Assembly (NCBI GenBank): GCA_963971285.1
Contig: OZ020249.1
Location: forward strand, 6,758,001 to 6,822,000
Length of the DNA stretch: 64,000 bases
From: Astropecten irregularis
Lineage: Eukaryota; Echinodermata; Asteroidea; Paxillosida; Astropectinidae
Reading direction: 5' to 3'
Below, one piece after another: positions 61,001 through 64,000 of this stretch (positions within the stretch are counted from its first letter, which is position 1; each line of letters starts with the position of its first letter). The translations under genes and the position numbers were made by a program. Under the pieces are notes generated by a model. That model saw nothing but the letters and a program-made list of their open reading frames with translations. It ran no database searches and was not told where the DNA came from.

Positions 61001-63190
61001 AATCATGGGGTAGAAAGACAACTATTGATGTTGCACTTAAATTGAGACAAATTGTAAGTGGAAGGGAAGCAGGATGCAGGGAGTGAACTCCAGAAATTCC
61101 AGAAACTGGATGAGTATCCCCGAGTATTTGACTTGGGGACCACCACAGTGTAAGAATGTGACTGAGCAGAGAAACGTGTGGTGCGACCAAAGGTACAGTT
61201 GGGTGGAACAACCAGTGAGAGTCCATTGGAGCACCTTCCAAAAAAGTATCTGTAAAAGAGGCTCAAAGAGGCTACAGAACGGCGGAGAGATAGGGGTTCC
61301 AGAGTTGAAGCCAAGTCATCTCCAACAAGATTTGAAATTCAGATGCCTAGTTCCGACAAGCCCTCTGATAGCTGAAGAGGCCAATCAATGCGTGGAGGAG
61401 GAGCACATTCTACTGCATCGTGGACAGGTGAAGAAGGGAACTGCTGCTGCCTGATCTTGTGCTCCCTCTTTTTCGCCTCTTTCGCTTCTCTTTGGCTGTG
61501 TCGCTTCTCTGATGTTCGAACTTACTACTGGCTCTTCTGATGGTATTGTGCCACTTGTCTTGATCGATGGCTTTCTGTTGCCAGGTCTGGGGCCGATTTC
61601 ATAAAACGTGCGACGCGTCGCTGAGTTAAGACGCATCCTTTCTCTATGGACTCACCGCATAGATGCGACGCGTCACAGCCAGCACGCGTCGCAAATCGAG
61701 TTGCAACGCATCGCAGAGCTTTATGAAATCGGCCCCTCATGCTGGATCTCAGCCAGTGAGAGCTGCTTCTTTAGTTGGTCTTTGAGGCGTTTCCTGGGAG
61801 CGCTGCGGTCACGTTTGCCTTGTTTCAGCTCACCGAAGAAGACAGCCTTAGGCATTCGTGTGTCCTCCATCCTTACTACATGACCGGCCCAGCAGAGTTG
61901 TTGTTGCATCAGTATGGACTCATATAATGTCATTGTTTATGTATCCAATGCTACCTTTATCATGCATTGTGTATCAGTTAGTTCATGTCATACCTGAATG
62001 TTCATCATCGCTAGATTTGTTAGCGATGATAGAAGCTGCTTCATCTAGACACCAATCAACAGATGTTAGAACTTCCTTCAGACTCTGTCAACAAGATAAT
62101 CAATCCAAGAATTCAATTACAGATGATTCTCAATGATTTAGTCATGGGCTTAGTGATGAGGTTGAGACGGTCAAATACTGAGAAAATGTAGGAATGCCAC
62201 TATAATCAGGGATGAGATTGACCAATGATAAAAATATCTGAAAACAGCCAACAGGGAACATAAAAAGTCTGAAATCTGAAAATCTCCTATACTTTTGTAC
62301 TCAGCCTGTGAGGAAAAAAATCTGAAATCCAAAACAAAAAATATGAAATCAGATTTTAATCTGAGTATAACGAACATCGCTAGACTGAACATTAAGCTAT
62401 AGTGAACATCATCCTTGGCTCCCAATTTTTGTGTAAAGTATACCCAATATGGTTCTTTAAATCACTATAACGTGATAATGGACAACGACTAAAGATCTTT
62501 CTTTTGCCACGTTACAGCCAGAGTTTTTACCAACCAAGATGGCGGAGCCATCAAAGCCAGGCATAAAAATAACCACAATTTGTATCCAATTTGAAAAACA
62601 ACGTATAAACACTTAAAGATATTGCTGAATGTAATAGAAACAGCACGAGCAATGATGCTATGTATTTTGTACAGCTATGGAAAGTTTGCAATGTTGAATT
62701 TGGTCACGCCGTCTGTCAAGAAGACGAAATGATTTGTAACATTTGGCCGTCCATGCCAACCACAAGCCAATGTTTGTAAATAAAAGAAAGGTCTATACAT
62801 GTTCATTATAGCTGCGTTCCATTGTATATGTTTATCATACCCGTGATGTCCATTTGGGAAACATCTCCTGGAGTTTCAAGACATCGTCCTTTTGTTTGAC
62901 ATCCATATCTTCTTCCTCATTGTCTTTGTTCCCTTCATCGATGCTCTCTTGTCCTTCAGATAGAATCCGCCGCCTCTTCTTCTTCCTCCTAACAGTAGGA
63001 GGCGGAGTCTCCAGGTCACTGAGTCCTGCTGGTTTGTTAGAGTCCTGGTGAGGACCGCTTCCTAGAGTAGTGGCATCAGTGTCTGATTCTGAGCTACTTG
63101 GCAAGGCAGTATATTGCAAAGGGGAGCGCTGTCCGGTAGATGAAAGGCTTGACTGTTTGTTGAACTTCAACGGATGAACATCATTGACAC
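43009..63190 (-). CDS. SMARCAD1: SMARCAD1 (Fun30/ETL1) SNF2-family ATPase, gene span with 18 exons
   Basis: An ATP-dependent chromatin remodeller of the Fun30 group, acting in heterochromatin upkeep and DNA-end resection. The 18 exons (listed separately) join in consistent phase to 896 residues ending in TAA. Order: Ser/Asp-rich disordered region with [10 protein letters not shown] (CUE-like, ubiquitin binding), acidic linker, the [13 protein letters not shown] helix-hairpin segment of this family, then helicase lobes: ILADEM/GLGKT (Walker A, split by an intron), FDEAHMLKN (motif II), LTGTPLQNN (III), VLMFSQF (IV), [11 protein letters not shown] (V) and [10 protein letters not shown] (VI). 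The tail [12 protein letters not shown] matches the family's DIA-LLK ending. N-terminal exons lie beyond 64000. Introns are filled with small transposons. Confidence 0.95.
43187..43300 (+). repeat. Single-arm copy of family C hairpin element
   Basis: It contains TCCTGATGAGGACTAGAG, CTAGTCGAAACGTTGAGACC, then GTGTTTCCGCAAACCGATCC. It lies in the last SMARCAD1 intron. Confidence 0.65.
43394..43622 (-). repeat. Inverted-repeat element related to 17731-17965
   Basis: It shares GGCTCAGGCTCC, GAGACGGAGCCCGAG and GTTTCGTAAACGCC words with the copy at 17731, in opposite orientation. Confidence 0.6.
43625..43981 (-). repeat. Tandem array (about 41-bp unit) carrying copies of the adjacent splice donor
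   Basis: About nine units, increasingly regular towards 43981. Read on the minus strand each unit is AAATGACAGCCAATCACAA, then CACAG/GTAAGAGAGACAG. The last 25 bases of the neighbouring exon and its donor (AATGACATCCAATCAAAACA, then CAG/GTAAGAGAGA) have the same sequence with few changes. The array therefore repeats an exon end plus 5' splice site into the intron. Confidence 0.85.
43982..44094 (-). CDS. SMARCAD1: SMARCAD1 penultimate exon
   Basis: Acceptor TTTCTTCAG, donor CACAG/GTAAGA. It encodes [17 protein letters not shown] and [20 protein letters not shown], the post-motif VI helix conserved in SNF2 ATPases (LI...TIEE-M). Confidence 0.9.
44826..44968. repeat. Short inverted-repeat element with GTAATGGGAGACTTT ends
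   Basis: GTAATGGGAGACTTTTGA on the left is mirrored by CCAAAGTCTCCCATTAC on the right. A related hairpin lies at 50651-50744. Confidence 0.6.
45003..45432. repeat. Inverted-repeat element with AAAGATTATATAGCG ends
   Basis: AAAGATTATATAGCGTTACG at the left is mirrored by CGCGTAGCGCTATATAATC near the right end. An 80-codon frame inside has no coding support. Confidence 0.6.
45515..45697 (-). CDS. SMARCAD1: SMARCAD1 exon with helicase motifs V and VI
   Basis: It encodes [46 protein letters not shown] and [10 protein letters not shown]. Acceptor CTGAACAG, donor AAGAG/GTACGT. Confidence 0.95.
45785..46085. repeat. Divergent MITE family A relative
   Basis: It has TAGAAACATATCATTGAAATA, AAATGGTGTATTTATCC and GATCAGGCAAAGTGTGAGTG in common with other copies (a further relative is at 60296). 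The tips are not clear. Confidence 0.45.
46783..46950. repeat. Two tandem copies of an 84-bp unit
   Basis: GAAATAAAATCATTGTTAAC, then CGTGCGCCGCGCACGCC and GATGCGCAAGTTTGCCC, occur twice in direct order with almost no difference. It is a recent duplication in a SMARCAD1 intron. Confidence 0.85.
47244..47383. repeat. Short inverted-repeat element, GGGGTTGATTTCA ends
   Basis: GGGGTTGATTTCACGAAG at the left and GGTGAAATCGACCTC at the right are inverted. It contains an inner palindromic pair around TCCGTAGGGCTGCAATGCA. Same family as 52587 and related to 6174 and 61591. Confidence 0.6.
47639..47757 (-). CDS. SMARCAD1: SMARCAD1 exon with helicase motif IV
   Basis: It encodes [33 protein letters not shown] and QTPVCDR. 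Acceptor TTATCCTAG, donor GACAG/GTGAGC. Confidence 0.95.
47828..47915. repeat. SINE fragment shared with 55803
   Basis: CAAACTAGGCTTGCCCTTCA and GAGCACTGTATACTC, GTGCTTGTGAGTGCA are shared with 55805-55870, where a tRNA-like head follows. Confidence 0.55.
48308..48752. repeat. Foldback element, TATAGAGCTATATTAAAA ends, 8-bp duplication
   Basis: The inverted ends are TATAGAGCTATATTAAAATT and AATTTTAATATAGCTCTATG, with GCGCTAGCTCC just inside. ATTCATTC flanks it at 48300-48307 and 48753-48760, an 8-bp duplication. The right-hand part of 55105-55489 is the same family. Confidence 0.75.
49064..49252 (-). CDS. SMARCAD1: SMARCAD1 exon between the helicase lobes
   Basis: It encodes [33 protein letters not shown] and [15 protein letters not shown]. 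The last motif (S-K...LD-LLP-LK) precedes lobe 2 in Fun30 proteins. Acceptor GTCATATGACAG, donor AACG/GTGAGA. Confidence 0.93.
49308..49500. repeat. Repeat related to 7108-7401
   Basis: It starts AGGCCTTTTCACATTGGAC and holds CAACCCCGAGATTGA and TTCAACCCGGATTGAAG words. The right tip is not clear. Confidence 0.5.
49885..50139 (-). CDS. SMARCAD1: SMARCAD1 exon with inter-lobe helices
   Basis: It encodes [33 protein letters not shown] and [19 protein letters not shown] is the conserved SNF2 block before lobe 2. Acceptor TATTTAACAG, donor GAAG/GTAAGA. Confidence 0.95.
50455..50622. repeat. Hairpin element with GACTCTGTTGCTATATCACATG arms
   Basis: TAAAGACTCTGTTGCTATAT at about 50473 is mirrored by ATATAGCAACAGAGTCTTTA ending near 50611; the arms extend through CACATGATTC and its complement. 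It lies in a SMARCAD1 intron. Confidence 0.65.
50651..50744. repeat. Hairpin element with AATGGGAGACTTTGGAGAACC arms
   Basis: GAGACTTTGGAGAACCGGTC and GACCGGTTCTCCAAAGTCTC are exact inverted arms around about 40 bases, also joined by TTCAAGTCA/TGACTTGAA. Related to 44826-44968. Confidence 0.7.
50842..50949 (-). CDS. SMARCAD1: SMARCAD1 exon, end of lobe 1
   Basis: It encodes [18 protein letters not shown] and [27 protein letters not shown] is a hallmark SNF2 block. Acceptor ATTTTACAG, donor AGAG/GTAAGT. Confidence 0.95.
51040..52165. repeat. 78-bp minisatellite, about 15 copies
   Basis: The unit holds GTGCCACCATGAGAGGGCGC, TCTACTGGTGCCTACATCA and CTGGCAATTTGAGTGATTC. Most units are 78 bases, a few 75, so frames stay open on both strands for hundreds of codons; these are not genes. 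It is in a SMARCAD1 intron. An interrupted last unit resumes at 52466. Confidence 0.9.
52167..52465. repeat. Inverted-repeat element inserted in the minisatellite
   Basis: Ends AGAGCCGTAAATAAAGAGAG and CTCTCTTTATTTACAGCTCT are inverted. Minisatellite sequence lies on both sides, with ACATC repeated at the junctions. It inserted after the array had formed. Confidence 0.8.
52466..52545. repeat. Residual minisatellite unit beyond the insertion
   Basis: One more 78-bp-type unit (ACATCACTGTACTTGGTCTG, then GAGAGGCGCTCTACTGG) follows the inserted element. Confidence 0.85.
52587..52683. repeat. Short inverted-repeat element, GGGGTCAATTTCAT ends
   Basis: GGGGTCAATTTCATAACTCA and TGTGAAATTGACCCC are inverted, with ATCCTATGTAGGACTGCAAT inside. 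Same family as 47244. It ends 33 bases from a SMARCAD1 exon. Confidence 0.65.
52716..52850 (-). CDS. SMARCAD1: SMARCAD1 exon with helicase motif III
   Basis: It encodes [31 protein letters not shown] and ELQKIFSLT. Acceptor GATTAACAG, donor TACG/GTGAGT. Confidence 0.95.
52978..53252. repeat. Hairpin element, arms of about 120 bases
   Basis: TATACACCAATCCGATGGCG at the left mirrors CGCCGTCGGATCGGTGTATA at the right; the arms continue through GTGTGTACCCGCC, TTTTGTCCGGCAACAAAAGA and GCAGGGTGTA with their complements. Confidence 0.75.
53632..53862. repeat. Inverted-repeat element with AGGGCCTTTACAAAACC ends
   Basis: AGGGCCTTTACAAAACCACG, then TTGAGGCTAGACTTGGGA, is mirrored by TCCCAAGCCTAGCCTCAAG and TTTCGAAAGGCCCT. 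It is 52 bases from the next SMARCAD1 exon. Confidence 0.65.
53914..54049 (-). CDS. SMARCAD1: SMARCAD1 exon with DEAH box (motif II)
   Basis: It encodes [34 protein letters not shown] and RYKLLMKIR. Acceptor ATCTCACAG, donor CAGG/GTAAGT. Confidence 0.95.
54113..54447 (-). repeat. MITE family A copy, right end damaged
   Basis: TTAAAGGTAGTATATCATAC at the left; CAAAAACCAAAGTATGAATG at the right, where the tip is lost. It lies 63 bases upstream of the acceptor of the DEAH exon. Confidence 0.65.
54645..54780 (-). CDS. SMARCAD1: SMARCAD1 exon with motif Ia/Ib region
   Basis: It encodes [33 protein letters not shown] and CNVVITS. NW-RE...CP-L-V-YYG is the family pattern. Acceptor TATCTTTCAG, donor ACATC/GTAAGT. 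Confidence 0.95.
55105..55489. repeat. Family B foldback element, composite right end, beside an exon
   Basis: The left end CATAGATATATAAAAAAAAC and the inner ATGGAACGCCGTAGCTATC match 2172-2663. The right end GCGCTCTAGTAATTTTAATA with GCTCTATG matches 48308-48752. No clear target duplication was found. It stops only 7 bases from the splice donor end of the SMARCAD1 exon at 55497. Confidence 0.7.
55497..55596 (-). CDS. SMARCAD1: SMARCAD1 exon with Walker A GLGKT
   Basis: It encodes [19 protein letters not shown] and [14 protein letters not shown]. The Walker A motif is split: ILADEM lies in the previous exon. Acceptor TGTTTAG, donor CTAG/GTATGA. Confidence 0.95.
55803..55990 (-). repeat. tRNA-derived SINE copy
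   Basis: On the minus strand AGCTCGGTGGCCTAGCGGTA (box A-like) and GGGTTTGTATCCCACC (box B-like) form a tRNA-like head. The adjoining CAAACTAGGCTTGCCCTTCA segment is shared with 47828. Confidence 0.6.
56068..56483. repeat. Long inverted repeat with mariner-type tip
   Basis: About 72-base arms: GTTTATCACTTCAAGATTCA at 56101 onward and its near-complement ending about 56423, both including GATACAGCCATG and TATCACCATGTAGAATTTGA. The right outside sequence GTTGCCGAGAGAGTGTTGCG, TCTGGGACACCCTG resembles a mariner/Tc1 terminal repeat. Confidence 0.6.
56516..56606 (-). CDS. SMARCAD1: SMARCAD1 exon, start of ATPase lobe 1
   Basis: It encodes [17 protein letters not shown] and [13 protein letters not shown], the LK-YQ--GLNWL Q-motif region. 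Acceptor GTTTTTGTAG, donor AATG/GTAAAT. Confidence 0.95.
56607..57421. other. SMARCAD1 intron, nothing recognised
   Basis: Apart from short repeats (a GGCTGCTG/AGCCAGTCA-type inverted pair around 56845-57115) no exon or RNA gene was seen. Confidence 0.45.
57422..57651 (-). CDS. SMARCAD1: SMARCAD1 exon upstream of the ATPase core
   Basis: It encodes [34 protein letters not shown] and an acidic linker [17 protein letters not shown]...LI-C...LMNKCE-IS is the family pattern. Acceptor CTCCGCAG, donor GACAA/GTATAA. Confidence 0.9.
57783..58105. repeat. Hairpin element related in layout to family C
   Basis: It begins TTAGGAGGGCCTGAAGCGTT and GATCCTAGCAGGATC. Arms: GGTAGGTTTGTGGTGACACC mirrored by GGTGTCACAGCAAACCTACC, with CAGTGTGCTCTGTT/AACAGAGCACACTG inside and CTCCTGAGGACAAACAG at the turn. 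Confidence 0.65.
58455..58845 (+). repeat. tRNA-derived SINE with ATT tail
   Basis: Head: box A-like GTGGCATAGTGGTCTGG and box B-like GTGGGTTCGAATCC. Body: TTGGGCAAGACGCTTTG and CACCCAGGTGTAAATGGG, a central sequence seen in SINEs of marine invertebrates. Tail: (ATT)n at about 58815-58840. It sits 30 bases downstream of the donor of the next SMARCAD1 exon, in antisense orientation. Confidence 0.75.
58876..59030 (-). CDS. SMARCAD1: SMARCAD1 exon with helix-hairpin segment
   Basis: It encodes [35 protein letters not shown] and [33 protein letters not shown] is diagnostic of SMARCAD1. Acceptor TGGTTTAG, donor TTTG/GTAAGA. Confidence 0.93.
59093..59266. repeat. Short element with CAGGGATGAGATT ends
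   Basis: CAGGGATGAGATT at the left and AATCTCATCCCTG at the right are inverted, and GTACAA flanks both sides. The interior repeats GTCTGAAATCTGAAAATC. A truncated second copy is at 62208-62362. Confidence 0.7.
59270..60034. other. SMARCAD1 intron, possible tRNA-like remnant
   Basis: GAGCTGGGTTTGAACCCGGTCC near 59598 (shown only in part, a box B-like palindromic region) is the single structured feature seen. No exon was found. Confidence 0.35.
60035..60161 (-). CDS. SMARCAD1: SMARCAD1 exon, acidic linker
   Basis: It encodes [18 protein letters not shown] and [18 protein letters not shown], a disordered Ser/Asp/Glu linker. Acceptor ATTGTAAAG, donor AATG/GTTAGT. Support comes from phase and splice sites more than from conservation. 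Confidence 0.8.
60296..60660. repeat. Divergent MITE family A relative
   Basis: TAGAAACATACTGTTAAAC, AAATGGTGTATTTATCCAGA and GATCTGGGGAAAGATCAAAC match the relative at 45785. The tips are unclear. Confidence 0.45.
60711..60823 (-). CDS. SMARCAD1: SMARCAD1 exon, basic linker
   Basis: It encodes [18 protein letters not shown] and [20 protein letters not shown], with a probable nuclear-localisation-type basic run ([10 protein letters not shown]). Acceptor GTTTGCTCAG, donor AAAG/GTATTT. Confidence 0.82.
61400..61933 (-). pseudogene. Non-LTR retrotransposon C-terminal fragment, split by a MITE
   Basis: Upstream part (61737-61933): [20 protein letters not shown] and [18 protein letters not shown], the hallmark end of many LINE reverse-transcriptase proteins. 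Downstream part (about 61400-61590): [12 protein letters not shown], the usual terminal zinc-finger start. A GGGGCCGATTTCAT element (61591-61735) separates them. Only the C-terminal end remains. It sits in a SMARCAD1 intron. Confidence 0.75.
61591..61735. repeat. Short inverted-repeat element, GGGGCCGATTTCAT ends
   Basis: GGGGCCGATTTCATAAAAC and CTTTATGAAATCGGCCCC are inverted, with GCGACGCGTCGC and GCGACGCGTCAC words inside. It is inserted in the LINE fragment. Confidence 0.75.
61994..62084 (-). CDS. SMARCAD1: SMARCAD1 exon
   Basis: It encodes [18 protein letters not shown] and [12 protein letters not shown]. The LKEVL...WCLDEA-S-I pattern fits a CUE-like ubiquitin-binding helix bundle continuing from the previous exon. 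Acceptor TTGACAG, donor TCAG/GTATGA. Confidence 0.85.
62208..62470. repeat. Truncated CAGGGATGAGATT element and TATAACGAAC repeat
   Basis: Positions 62208-62362 match 59093-59255 but lack the right tip. They run into AACGAACATCGCTAGACTG, and AACATCATCCTTGGCTCCC is shared with about 41518. Confidence 0.6.
62841..63190 (-). CDS. SMARCAD1: SMARCAD1 first exon present in the window
   Basis: It encodes [33 protein letters not shown], a KKKRRR basic cluster and [14 protein letters not shown]. The last block resembles the start of a CUE domain (L-ELFP). The first two bases complete a codon from an exon beyond the right edge of this stretch. Acceptor ACTTCACAG, donor ACGG/GTATGA. Confidence 0.87.
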
Positions 63191-64000
63191 CTGTGAAGTA
63201 ATTGAATGTATGAATGATTATTAATATTGAGATATTAAATGCCAATTTATCAAACATGAATAAGCATGTCCAGAATCATATTCATATTGGGTCATTCTGT
63301 GTCAAATCAACAAGTGGTCCATCACGTGACCCTCTCAGATTTTGTTACATATTCAAATGATTATTTTAGAGCCAATGATTTTCTGCAAAAAATGGAAAAC
63401 GGACGGAATTCACGGAATCTGCACGGAATTCAAAATGGAACTAAGAAAATTCACCAATTAAATTCACAAAATGCATTTTTTATGTCAACTGATTGCCATT
63501 TCATCTCTAGCCATGTCATCTGCATTGACTGTTGTACAGTTTTGGGTTCAATGAGTTTTTGTAAAAAGAAGACTAAGAAGTACTTATACTCATACTAGTA
63601 AGATAAGTACTCGTACTCGTACTTGCATTCGGAAGTACAAAGTACTTGTACTCGGAAACCAGTTCTTGTAATCGGCCGACAAAGTACTCGGCATGACTTG
63701 GTACTCGACAGCCAAAGCACTCGACAGTACTTGGTACTTGGAAAAAAATACTTGACTACAACACTGAAACTTGGTCACATGTGCTATGTGAAGGTCAAGC
63801 CTTGAATTTAACAGAGGCCATGGCCTTCGTTGCCCTGGTTCTTGGCCTTTCGTGCCCCTTCAAATGTTTCCATAGACATTATGATTTTCCAATGGAAGTG
63901 CCCCTTGCAATGGAAAAGTGGCCTTGCCCCTTTCGGAACCAAATTCAAGGCCTGAAAATTAGGCGGGGCTTAAGAGCAAAGCCGGAATGGTGTATTGCTG
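63191..64000. other. SMARCAD1 upstream intron with GTACTCG-rich repeat
   Basis: No exon was found. Positions 63585-63750 consist of degenerate AAGTACTCGTACTCGG-like words on both strands, a low-complexity repeat. The rest shows nothing recognisable. Confidence 0.5.

Overview
The window is animal genomic DNA: genes in pieces with GT-AG introns, many small inverted-repeat transposons, tRNA-derived SINE-like repeats, ATGTAC-rich simple repeats and a non-LTR retrotransposon fragment. The repeat style (short foldback elements with ends such as GGGGCCAATTTCAT, a tRNA-headed SINE with an ATT tail) suggests a marine invertebrate, perhaps an echinoderm or another deuterostome. That taxonomic guess is weak.

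Layout. Positions 1-14554 carry the 5' part of an ARID1 (BAF250/Osa) gene on the minus strand: exon 1 (13517-14554), exon 2 (8647-8874) and exon 3 (5804-6001); the rest lies beyond position 1. Positions 14555-18054 are its upstream flank, with repeats and long C tracts. Positions 18055-34699 are a complete, apparently intact Polinton/Maverick (about 16.6 kb) with about 117-bp terminal inverted repeats starting AG and flanked by CAAGG(A) duplications. Positions 34956-40121 hold a three-exon plus-strand gene for an unrecognised 218-residue protein with a hydrophobic segment at each end. Positions 43009-63190 hold 18 exons of a minus-strand SMARCAD1 (Fun30-type SNF2 ATPase) gene, complete at the 3' end; upstream exons lie beyond the right edge.

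The Polinton encodes protein-primed DNA polymerase B, a retrovirus-like integrase, a double-jelly-roll major capsid protein, a probable penton/minor capsid protein, a genome-packaging ATPase, a TFIIB-like zinc-ribbon factor, a possible giant-virus-type ssDNA-binding protein, and seven small or medium proteins, mostly with membrane segments. No adenain-type maturation protease was recognised. Every reading frame is open, and the outer 80 or so bases of the two terminal repeats are identical, so the copy looks young.

The most interesting signal is a possible self-contained transcription layout. Nearly every Polinton gene is preceded, within about 40 bases of its start codon, by a TTATATA-TAA type box, including one inside each terminal repeat. 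Several units end in stem-loops followed by T runs. The element also carries a TFIIB-like gene. This resembles the promoter, hairpin-end and factor set of large cytoplasmic DNA viruses more than a host-dependent transposon.

Other notable structure: a tandem array in the last SMARCAD1 intron that repeats the 3' end of the penultimate exon together with its splice donor; a 78-bp minisatellite open in frame on both strands and split by a later transposon; a 2.7-kb foldback element with GGCGGCCGCC palindromes; and repeats carrying hammerhead-like CTGATGA/GAAA cores.
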